Assembly (NCBI GenBank): GCA_043759735.1
Contig: JAYUQC010000186.1
Location: 1 to 25,184 of the forward strand
Origin: CAISIP01 sp043759735
GTDB taxonomy: Bacteria > Pseudomonadota > Gammaproteobacteria > Burkholderiales > Burkholderiaceae_C
Direction: 5' to 3'
DNA length: 25,184 bases
Shown: piece by piece, positions 15,502 to 21,820 of the stretch
How positions within the stretch are numbered: position 1 is the first letter of the stretch
How the letters are laid out: the number at the start of each line of letters is the position of its first letter
Position numbers and translations under genes: made by a program
The notes under the pieces: model-generated
What the model was told of the DNA's origin: nothing
The model's database searches: none
What the model saw: the letters and a program-made list of their open reading frames with translations, nothing else

Positions 15502-15566
15502 ATTCGCGAAACTTATCCAACCAGACGAAAAGCATCTTTGCCGTGATGAAACCACCCGCGTACGAT
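15502..15566 (+). promoter_or_regulatory. Nac-type box (one mismatch) and promoter of the TRAP operon
   Basis: ATT-N9-TAT (15502-15516) differs from the Nac consensus by one base in the left half-site. It is followed by the same 21 nt, a -35 TTGCCG (15538-15543), 17 nt and a -10 TACGAT (15561-15566). The predicted start point is about 15573. Identical spacing to the other three copies is the main support, since the left half-site is weak and the internal sequence differs. Confidence 0.65.
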
Positions 15567-15582
15567 TTTTCCTCACCCGCCA

Positions 15583-15621
15583 CCAACCCACCAACCCATC
15601 AACCCATCAACCCATCAACCC
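15583..15621 (+). repeat. 8-bp tandem repeat in the TRAP operon leader
   Basis: There are nearly five head-to-tail copies of YCAACCCA: two with C first, then three with T first, the last lacking its final A. They lie between the predicted transcript start (about 15573) and ATG 15636. The repeat has no G on this strand, so the leader RNA should be little structured. Copy number could vary by slippage. Confidence 0.85.
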
Positions 15622-15635
15622 GGAACACCACGATC

Positions 15636-16637
15636 ATGAACATCAACCGCCGTCAGTTTGTCGCCACCAGTTGCGTCGCCGCTTCCTTCGCCACGCCCCT
15701 GCGTTCCGCCTTCGCTGCGATGCAGCTCAACCTCGCCGACGTGTTGCCGGATGGCAACTTCATGGTGCAGAACGCACGCAAGTACGCCGAAGCGGTGGAC
15801 AAGGCCACCGGCGGCGAAGTCGTGATCAACCTGCGTCCGGGCGGATCGCTCGGCTTCAAGGGGCCGGAGCAAATGCGCGCCGTGCGCGACGGGCTGGTTC
15901 CGATGGCCGACATCCTGACCAGCCAGCAGATCGGCGACGAGCCGATGTTCGGCACCGAAGGCATTCCGTTCCTGGTCGGCTCCCAGGCCGAGCTGCGCAG
16001 CCTGCACAAGTTCGTACGCCCCGAGTTCGACAAACTGGCCGCGAAGTTCAACCAGAAGATCCTGTACATGGTGCCCTCGCCCTCGCAGTACATGTTCCTC
16101 AAGGTCAAGGTCGCGTCGGCCGATGGCCTCAAGGGCGTGAAGATCCGCGGCGCGGACAAGAACACCGTCGACATCTGCAACGCGGTCGGCATGGCCGGCG
16201 TGATCATCCCGTTCGGCGAGCTGATACCCGCACTGGCCTCGGGCCGGGTCGACGGCGTGGCCACGTCGGCCACTACCGGCGTGGACGCCAAATTCTGGGA
16301 GTTCCTCAAGTACGTTTACCCGACCAACCACACCTGGTCGTGCAACATGGTCAATATCAACCTGGATGTCTGGAAGCGGATTCCGGCGGCACAGCAGAAG
16401 GCGATGGAAGAACTCGGGGCAAAGATGGAGCCCGACTTCTGGGAAGTGTCGGCGCAGGCGGACCGCGACAGCATCAAGAAGCTGAGCGACAACGGGATGG
16501 AACTGGTGCCTGTCTCGGCGGCCATGATGGCCGACATCCGCAAGCGCGCCGCCGGGCTGCAGGGCGAATTCCTGCAACGCGTGCCGGCTGCGGCGCCGTT
16601 CGTCAAACAATACCTCGCCAGCATGGGCCGGGGCTGA
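15636..16637 (+). CDS. TRAP transporter substrate-binding protein (DctP family)
   Basis: The 333-aa product is a periplasmic solute receptor for a tripartite ATP-independent transporter. The N-terminus NINRRQFVATSCVAASFATPLRSAFA has a twin-arginine R-R-x-F pattern followed by a hydrophobic stretch, so Tat or Sec export is expected, with cleavage after about residue 28. The mature part has the DctP pattern: LADVLPDGNFMVQNARKYAEAVDKATGGEVVINLRPGGSLG, MADILTSQQIGDEPMFGTEGIPFL, KGVKIRGADKNTVDICNAVGMAGVIIPFGELIPALASGRVDGVATS, and a Trp-rich segment NHTWSCNMVNINLDVW near the ligand site. DctP proteins usually bind carboxylates. ATG 15636 is chosen because the signal peptide begins there; the upstream in-frame ATG at 15543 lies inside the promoter. 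Confidence 0.93.
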   Translation: MNINRRQFVATSCVAASFATPLRSAFAAMQLNLADVLPDGNFMVQNARKYAEAVDKATGGEVVINLRPGGSLGFKGPEQMRAVRDGLVPMADILTSQQIGDEPMFGTEGIPFLVGSQAELRSLHKFVRPEFDKLAAKFNQKILYMVPSPSQYMFLKVKVASADGLKGVKIRGADKNTVDICNAVGMAGVIIPFGELIPALASGRVDGVATSATTGVDAKFWEFLKYVYPTNHTWSCNMVNINLDVWKRIPAAQQKAMEELGAKMEPDFWEVSAQADRDSIKKLSDNGMELVPVSAAMMADIRKRAAGLQGEFLQRVPAAAPFVKQYLASMGRG

Positions 16638-16638
16638 A

Positions 16639-17217
16639 ATGGCGGGCGCGTCCGCCACGCCGCCAGCGGCCGGACCGATCGCCGCGTTCCAGCGCTTCGT
16701 GGACCGGCTGGCGCTGGCCTCGGCGTATGTGGCGGCTGCCTGCCTGGTCACGATGGTGCTGCTGGTGCTGGCGGAGATCAGTTTCGGGCTGCTCTCGCGC
16801 GTGATTCCGTCGGTGCCCAGCGGGATCCGGTTTGCGTGGGAGTACAGCGCCTACCTGATGGGCGCCGCGTTCATGTTCGGCGGCGCGCTCACGCTGCGCT
16901 CGGGCATGCAGATTCGCGTCGAGTTGTTGCTGCGCGCCGGCCACAGCCGGTTTGAGCGCCCGCTGGAACTGTTCTCCTCGCTGATCGGCGCCGCCTTCCT
17001 GGGCATCCTGGCCTGGAGCCTGGCCGCGTTCACCTGGCAATCGTGGACGTCGGCGCAGGTCTCCGGCGACACGCTCACGCCGTTGTGGATTCCCCAGGGC
17101 GCGCTGACGCTCGCAACCACTGTCTTTGCATTGCAGGCGCTGGCGCGGTTTCTGTCGTGCATTGCCCGACTGCCGCTCGACAACGACGACTTCAAAGTGG
17201 CTTCCGCCAGCGAATAA
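16639..17217 (+). CDS. TRAP transporter small permease (DctQ family)
   Basis: The 192-aa inner-membrane protein has four predicted helices: about residues 28-50, 70-90, 115-135 and 153-172. The EYSAYLMGAAFMFGGALTLRSGMQIRVELL block is typical of DctQ, where helix 2 follows W-E-x-S/A-x-Y. It forms the membrane unit with the large permease. It begins 1 nt after the receptor gene stop and is followed by dctM after 18 nt, so one transcript is expected. Confidence 0.93.
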   Translation: MAGASATPPAAGPIAAFQRFVDRLALASAYVAAACLVTMVLLVLAEISFGLLSRVIPSVPSGIRFAWEYSAYLMGAAFMFGGALTLRSGMQIRVELLLRAGHSRFERPLELFSSLIGAAFLGILAWSLAAFTWQSWTSAQVSGDTLTPLWIPQGALTLATTVFALQALARFLSCIARLPLDNDDFKVASASE

Positions 17218-17235
17218 CCAGATCGGACCGCCACC

Positions 17236-18543
17236 ATGACCGCTGTCTTTGCCAACTTGTTCGGGCTGTTGTTCGCGATCCTCGCGTCGGGTGTGGGCAT
17301 CGGCATCGCACTGGCCATCACCGCGATGCTGCTGGCGACCTTCTTCAGCGACATCCCGATTACACGGCTGGTCGCGCAGCACACCTTCAATATCCTGACC
17401 ACATCCGACCTGGTGGCGCTGCCGCTGTTCGTGATGATGGGCGAGTTCTTGTTCCGCACCAACCTGTCGCGCAAGCTGTTCAACGGGCTCGCGCCCTGGG
17501 CCGGCCTGCTGCCGGGCCGGCTGCTCCACGTGAACGTGTTCGCCTGCTCGATCTTCGCGTCCATTTCCGGCTCCAGCGCGGCGACGACGCAGGTGGTCGG
17601 CAAGATGACGCTCACCGAACTGCTGCGCCGTGGTTACGGGCCGAGCGTGGCGATCGGCAGCCTGGCCGGTGCCGGCACGCTAGGCTTTCTCATACCGCCC
17701 AGCACGGTGATGATCATCTACGGTGTGCTGGCGGAGGAATCGGTGCTGCGGCTGTTCACCGCAGGGTGGATTCCGGGCCTATTGCTGGCGGGCTGCTTCA
17801 TGGGCTGGATCATGATCGATACCAAGCTGCACCCGGAGCTGATACCCGAGTCCGAACGCGCACTCAAGCACGTGCCGTTCAGCGTACGCCTGGCGGCACT
17901 GAAGGAGCTGGCGCCGGCGATGTTCCTGATCGTCTGCGTGATCGGCTCCATGTATACCGGCATCGCCACGCCGACGGAAGCGGCGGCGCTGGGAGTGCTG
18001 GGCGCATTCATCGTGTCGTACACCCAGACCGGCCTGAAATGGAGCACCCTGCGCAACGTGGCCATCGGCACCGTGCAGAGCTCCAGCATGATGGGGCTGA
18101 TCATTCTCGGTGCGTCGATCCTGGGCAACGTCACGGCCGCACTGGGTGTGCCGGACGCCGTGGCCAAGATGGTCACCGCCTGGGAACTGTCGCCGCTGAT
18201 GCTGATCATCGCGCTGATGGTGCTGTACCTGGTCCTCGGCACCGCACTGGAGGGCTTTTCCATGATCGCCACCACGCTGCCGGTGGTCCTGCCGCTGATC
18301 ACGGCGGCCGGCTTCGACAAGGTGTGGTTCGGCATCTTCATGGTGCTGATGGTCGAGATGGCGCAGATCACGCCGCCTGTGGCGTTCAACCTGTCGGTGC
18401 TGCAGGGCGTGACCGGCAAGAGCATGGGTTACCTCACCAAGGTCACCCTGCCCTATCTGTTCATCATGATGGCGTTCGTGGTCCTGATCGCCGTGTTTCC
18501 CGGCATCGTTCTGTGGTTCCCGAGTGTGATCCTGGGCAAGTGA
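17236..18543 (+). CDS. TRAP transporter large permease (DctM family)
   Basis: The 435-aa polytopic inner-membrane protein is full length for DctM (about 425-440 aa). It is the Na+-coupled translocation subunit. Family blocks include ALPLFVMMGEFLFRTNLSRKLFNGLAPWAGLLPGRLLHVNVFACSIFASISGSSAATTQVVGKM, LAGAGTLGFLIPPSTVMIIYGVLAEESVLRLFTAGWIPGLLL, GVATPTEAAALGVLGA-like GIATPTEAAALGVLGA, and the C-terminal VLMVEMAQITPPVAFNLSVLQGVTGKS. It overlaps the following lyase remnant by 4 nt (GTGA). Confidence 0.95.
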   Translation: MTAVFANLFGLLFAILASGVGIGIALAITAMLLATFFSDIPITRLVAQHTFNILTTSDLVALPLFVMMGEFLFRTNLSRKLFNGLAPWAGLLPGRLLHVNVFACSIFASISGSSAATTQVVGKMTLTELLRRGYGPSVAIGSLAGAGTLGFLIPPSTVMIIYGVLAEESVLRLFTAGWIPGLLLAGCFMGWIMIDTKLHPELIPESERALKHVPFSVRLAALKELAPAMFLIVCVIGSMYTGIATPTEAAALGVLGAFIVSYTQTGLKWSTLRNVAIGTVQSSSMMGLIILGASILGNVTAALGVPDAVAKMVTAWELSPLMLIIALMVLYLVLGTALEGFSMIATTLPVVLPLITAAGFDKVWFGIFMVLMVEMAQITPPVAFNLSVLQGVTGKSMGYLTKVTLPYLFIMMAFVVLIAVFPGIVLWFPSVILGK

Positions 18544-19001
18544 AACCACCTGCCGAAAGCACCACGAGCGCCGCGCCGGGTCGATGCTGGGCAGCTGGTC
18601 ACTTTAACTTGCGCAAGACACCCGACGACGTGGTGGCGGAGATCGGCCGCATCCGGGCCGAGCGCGATGTAGCCGGCGCCAGGACGCGAATCGAAGTCGG
18701 GCTGAGTACCGCTTTCGGCTGCACGCTGCCGGGACCCGTCGCCCTATCGGAGGCGATGCGCCTGCTGCAGGCGGTATTGAACGCCGGCGCCGACAGTGTC
18801 GGCTTGGCGGATACCGTGGGCTACGCCGATCCGTGCATGGTGCGCGAGCTGTTCGAGACCAGCATCGATTTCGACGCGTTGGTGGCACTGCGTGCGCAAC
18901 TGGCGGCCTGGCTGGCAGGCGAGAGCTTGCACGGCAACATCTGGAAGGCCGGCTTGCCCAGGACGCTGCGCCAGAGTACGCCCCAGGGGGCCACGTCATG
19001 A
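18540..19001 (+). pseudogene. HMG-CoA lyase remnant with terminal and internal deletions
   Basis: An open frame of 153 codons from GTG 18540 looks like pieces of a hydroxymethylglutaryl-CoA lyase joined in frame. NLRKTPDDVVAEIGRIRAERD and IEVGLSTAFGCTLPGPVALSEAMRLLQAVLNAGADSVGLADTVGYADPCMVRELFE match the second third of such enzymes. The next residues, TSIDFDALVALRAQLAAWLAGESLHGNIWKAGLPRTL, match the C-terminus. Missing are the N-terminal barrel strands with the substrate arginine, and roughly 85-100 residues that should carry the HxH metal motif and the catalytic-cysteine loop. It cannot be an active lyase. Its stop overlaps the CoA-transferase ATG by 4 nt, so the frame may survive to keep the downstream gene translated. 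Confidence 0.8.
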
Positions 19002-20227
19002 ATCAGCCACAGACGGCGCAGCAAGGCACACCGGCGCCGCCGGCACACCAGCCCCTGACCGGCTTGCGCGTGGTCGAGTTCAGCCACATGGTGATGGGCC
19101 CGACCTGCGGCATGGTTCTGGCCGACATGGGCGCCGAGGTCATCAAGGTCGAACCGATCGATGGCGACCGCACGCGCCATCTGCTGGGCGCCGGCGCCGG
19201 GTTTTTCCCGATGTTCAATCGCAACAAGAAGAGCATTGCGATCGACTTGCACAACAGCGAGGGTGCGGCGCTGGCGCGCAAGCTGGCCGCCAGCGCCGAT
19301 GTGGTGACCGAGAACTTCAAACCCGGCACGATGCGCAAATACGGGCTGGACTATGCAGCCTTGTCGGCCGCGAACGAGCGCGTGATCTATGTCAGCATGA
19401 AGGGTTTCCTGCCCGGCCCGTATGAAAACCGCACCGCATTGGACGAAGTCGTGCAGATGATGGGTGGCCTGGCCTACATGACCGGCCGCCCGGGCGATCC
19501 GCTGCGCGCCGGCACCAGTGTCAACGACATCATGGGCGGCATGTTCGGCGCCATCGGCGCGCTCGGCGCGTTGATCCAGCGCGGCATCAGCGGCAAGGGC
19601 CAGGAAATACAGAGCGCGCTGTTCGAGAACAACGTGTTCCTGGTCGGGCAGCATATGCTGCAATACGCGATCACCGGCAAGCCGGCCGCGCCGATGCCGG
19701 ACCGTATCTCGGCCTGGGCGGTGTACGACGTATTCACCGTCAAGGACGGCGGGCAGATCTTTCTGGCCGCGGTAAGCGACGCGCAGTGGAAGACCTTTTG
19801 CACCGCGCTGAACTTCGCCGATCTGCTGGGCGACCCGCGCTACGGCAGCAACAACCTGCGGGTAATGGCGCGCGACGTCCTGATGCCGGTGCTGCGCGAG
19901 CGCCTGGCTGTTTTCACGGCCGACGAACTCGCCAAACGTTTCGAAGCGCTGGGCCTGCCGTTTGCGCCGATCCGCAAGCCCGAAGAACTCTATGACGACG
20001 AACACCTGCGCCAGACCGGTGGCCTTGCCGACATCGTGTTGCCCGATGGCGCGCGCGCCGGGCAGACCGCTGGCACCACCTTGTTGCCGTTCACGATGCA
20101 CGGCCAACGGCTGGGCGTGCGCGAGCAGCCACCGCGGTCGGGCCAGCATTCGGATGAGTTGCTGAACCAACTGGGCTATTCGGCCAGCGAGATTGCGTCC
20201 CTGCGCGCTCAGCACATCGTGGCTTGA
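18998..20227 (+). CDS. CaiB/BaiF family (class III) CoA-transferase
   Basis: The 409-aa product contains LTGLRVVEFSHMVMGPTCGMVLADMGAEVIKVEPIDGDRTR, the standard N-terminal block, then RNKKSIAIDLHNSEG, ADVVTENFKPGTMRKYGLDYAAL, and ALDEVVQMMGGLAYMTG, which holds the catalytic aspartate. GLPFAPIRKPEELYDDEHLRQTGG is near the C-terminus. These enzymes move CoA between acyl-CoA and a free acid. In the intact form of this gene pair an HMG-CoA lyase-type enzyme would cleave the product; here that partner is decayed. ATG 18998 overlaps the remnant stop (ATGA). It is the last gene of the TRAP operon. The acid substrate is not identifiable. Confidence 0.93.
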   Translation: MNQPQTAQQGTPAPPAHQPLTGLRVVEFSHMVMGPTCGMVLADMGAEVIKVEPIDGDRTRHLLGAGAGFFPMFNRNKKSIAIDLHNSEGAALARKLAASADVVTENFKPGTMRKYGLDYAALSAANERVIYVSMKGFLPGPYENRTALDEVVQMMGGLAYMTGRPGDPLRAGTSVNDIMGGMFGAIGALGALIQRGISGKGQEIQSALFENNVFLVGQHMLQYAITGKPAAPMPDRISAWAVYDVFTVKDGGQIFLAAVSDAQWKTFCTALNFADLLGDPRYGSNNLRVMARDVLMPVLRERLAVFTADELAKRFEALGLPFAPIRKPEELYDDEHLRQTGGLADIVLPDGARAGQTAGTTLLPFTMHGQRLGVREQPPRSGQHSDELLNQLGYSASEIASLRAQHIVA

Positions 20228-20483
20228 CGTTCACCAACGACGGCCTCTTCACCTCCAATGGCACCCCGCCGGGCACCCATCTGGAGCTGGTCCAGATCAC
20301 GCCGCCGGTTGGCATGAGCCGGTTCACCATCAAGGCCATCACCGGCTCTCCCCCCTGGGGCCGGTTGTGCGCGGCGCTGCGCCTTATGTCGTGCGGATGA
20401 TCCTGGTCAAGGCGGTCAAGGCGGTCGTGATGGTCTGGCCGCAGGTCGCGCTGGGGCTACCAGGAACCTTGTTGTCGCGCTGA
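20227..20483 (+). pseudogene. TRAP large permease (DctM) C-terminal fragment, frameshifted
   Basis: Frame 1 gives LELVQITPPVGMSRFTIKAITGSPPWG, the end of which matches the conserved ITPPVG segment of DctM. At about 20363-20365 a one-base loss moves the match to frame 3, which continues VVRGAAPYVVRMILVKAVKAVVMVWPQVALGLP to a TGA at 20483, resembling the last DctM helix. The rest of the gene is absent. The upstream residues TFTNDGLFTSNGTPPG are unrecognised. It is not a duplicate of the intact dctM at 17236, whose ending differs, so it derives from a second TRAP system. Confidence 0.62.
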
Positions 20484-20545
20484 AGGCCGGCACGCGACCG
20501 CGCCGCCGAACGGCACCCGTCTGCGCTTGCGGTCAGCCCGGTGTC

Positions 20546-20827
20546 TCACGCTTTCTTGAGGCACTCGCTCATGAAAGCCTTGCGCTCGTCACCTTTTTTG
20601 CCGGCGGCCTCGACATTGCAGCTTTTCATCTTGTCCTGCTGGGTCATTTTCTTGGCGCTGAGACAGCTCTTCATGAAGGCCTTGCGCTCATCACCTTTCT
20701 TGTCAGCGGCGTCCTTGTTGCACATCGCCATCTTGTTTTGCTGTGGTGTCGCCGCCTTTTCCTGGGCCTGGGCGGCACCGAACGCCAGGGAGATGCCGAT
20801 AGCGAGAAAAGCGAGCGTGTGCTTCAT
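20546..20827 (-). CDS. PsiF-repeat exported protein
   Basis: The 93-aa product has a Sec signal peptide (MKHTLAFLAIGISLAFGAAQAQ, cleavage after about residue 20). Two PsiF repeats follow: QQNKMAMCNKDAADKKGDERKAFMKSCLS and QQDKMKSCNVEAAGKKGDERKAFMSECLK. Each has two cysteines, so disulphide pairing in the periplasm is likely. Two-repeat PsiF proteins are widespread in proteobacteria; the E. coli gene is phosphate-starvation inducible, but the function is unknown. The start at 20827 is supported by AAGGA 6 nt upstream and by the signal peptide; a 31-residue upstream extension would destroy the signal. No regulatory site was recognised in the 120 bp upstream. Confidence 0.9.
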   Translation of the reverse strand: MKHTLAFLAIGISLAFGAAQAQEKAATPQQNKMAMCNKDAADKKGDERKAFMKSCLSAKKMTQQDKMKSCNVEAAGKKGDERKAFMSECLKKA

Positions 20828-20950
20828 GGAAGGTCCTTGGATTGAGGTGAATGGTCGAGCCCGGGTCGGACTCGCATGTTCAACGCATGGACCGGCCGCG
20901 CGGCTGACAGGATAACGCAAAGTCAGGCGGATCCCCGCTGGTTTGAAGAC

Positions 20951-21276
20951 ACGTCAATGAGGCCGGGGCACGAAGCCCCGGAAAACGTTACGGCTGATGC
21001 TGAGGCCTACTCACTGGCGGGTGCTTCAATGAGGCCGGGGCACGAAGCCCCGGAAAACGCCACCAGGAACTCGTCTGCTTCGTCCTGCGAGTCGAAGCTT
21101 CAATGAGGCCGGGGCACGAAGCCCCGGAAAACATGGGAAAAACAAAGCGGGCGATCATCGACGCTTGCGCTTCAATGAGGCCGGGGCACGAAGCCCCGGA
21201 AAACAATGGCACAACGGCAGGTACCGGGCGGGCCGTATGTGCTTCAATGAGGCCGGGGCACGAAGCCCCGGAAAAC
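20951..21276 (-). CRISPR. CRISPR array, 5 repeats and 4 spacers
   Basis: Five 36-bp repeats lie at 20951-20986, 21023-21058, 21097-21132, 21169-21204 and 21241-21276, separated by spacers of 36, 38, 36 and 36 bp. On the minus strand the repeat begins GTTTTCCGGGG and ends CCTCATTGAAGC, with a perfect 7-bp stem (CCGGGGC/GCCCCGG) around a 5-nt loop. Four repeats are identical. The one at 20951 differs in its last three bases (minus strand CGT for AGC), as expected for the leader-distal terminal repeat. The array is therefore read leftwards, in the same direction as cas2 and cas4-cas1. Spacer identities are unknown; none matches elsewhere in this window by eye. Confidence 0.95.
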
Positions 21277-21506
21277 GGCGCCGTCGCAAAGGCAGCGCCG
21301 ACGTGTATTCTGGCATGGGTTTGCGAGCGCTGCGCAAATCTGGTCGCAGTTGTTGCCAAACGGGCCATCGCGAAATGGCGCGCTGGGACAAATGTGCTTG
21401 ATTATTAAAGAGCTGGCGGCTGCGAGCGCTGCCTGGGAATGCCTTTGCCATCATAGCGCTCGCGGGCGGATCGGCACACCGGTACGGCAGCATGGTCTGG
21501 CCGTCC
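21277..21506 (-). promoter_or_regulatory. probable CRISPR leader
   Basis: This is 230 bp without a gene between cas2 and the first repeat, on the leader side as judged from repeat decay. It contains the imperfect palindrome TTTGCGAGCGCTGCGCAAA (21320-21338). A 12-bp word TGCGAGCGCTGC occurs at 21322-21333 and 21421-21432, and its core appears inverted at 21455-21463. An AT-rich patch at 21391-21410 includes, on the minus strand, AATCAAGCACATT, one mismatch from an IHF-type site, and TAATAA that could serve as a -10. These are visual matches only. Confidence 0.55.
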
Positions 21507-21803
21507 TCAGACGATGACCGGCACGCGCTCGATGCGCGCGAAGGAGCGTTTGCCGAGGCTGTTTACCTTGGGCTGCACACTCTCCGCCGGGCCGATGTCG
21601 ATGATCATGACGTGATCATCGTTCAGGGAAATCAGGTCGCCCAGTTTTTGCGTCAGCTCGATGTGGCGGCTGCGCGTCAGCCGGCACTGGAAGACCGAGA
21701 GCTGCTGCCACTCGCCATAGCCGTGCATGAGCTTGAAGATCGCGCGCCAGCGCTTGTCGTCGGCAATGTCGTAGGTGACGATGTAGAGGTGTTCGTCGCT
21801 CAT
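21507..21803 (-). CDS. cas2: CRISPR-associated endonuclease Cas2
   Basis: The 98-aa product is the normal Cas2 size. The ferredoxin-like fold starts with YIVTYDIADDKRWRAIFKLMHGYGEWQQLSVFQCRLT. The aspartate of YDIAD is the metal-binding residue of the family, and VMIIDIGP forms the fourth strand. Cas2 dimers bridge two Cas1 dimers to integrate new spacers. The start ATG 21803 gives the family N-terminus; the frame is open further upstream, but that would overlap cas4-cas1. It lies 17 nt after the cas4-cas1 stop and 230 bp from the array. Confidence 0.95.
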   Translation of the reverse strand: MSDEHLYIVTYDIADDKRWRAIFKLMHGYGEWQQLSVFQCRLTRSRHIELTQKLGDLISLNDDHVMIIDIGPAESVQPKVNSLGKRSFARIERVPVIV

Positions 21804-21820
21804 GGCCAGCGCGCGGTCGG

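Noticed and set aside
20876..21408. Open frames across the CRISPR array with a repeated MRPGHEAPEN-type peptide
   Set aside because: The repeats are 36 bp and most spacers are 36 bp, both multiples of three, so frames stay open by arithmetic. The repeat stem-loop, spacers and adjacent cas genes identify an array, not a repeat protein.
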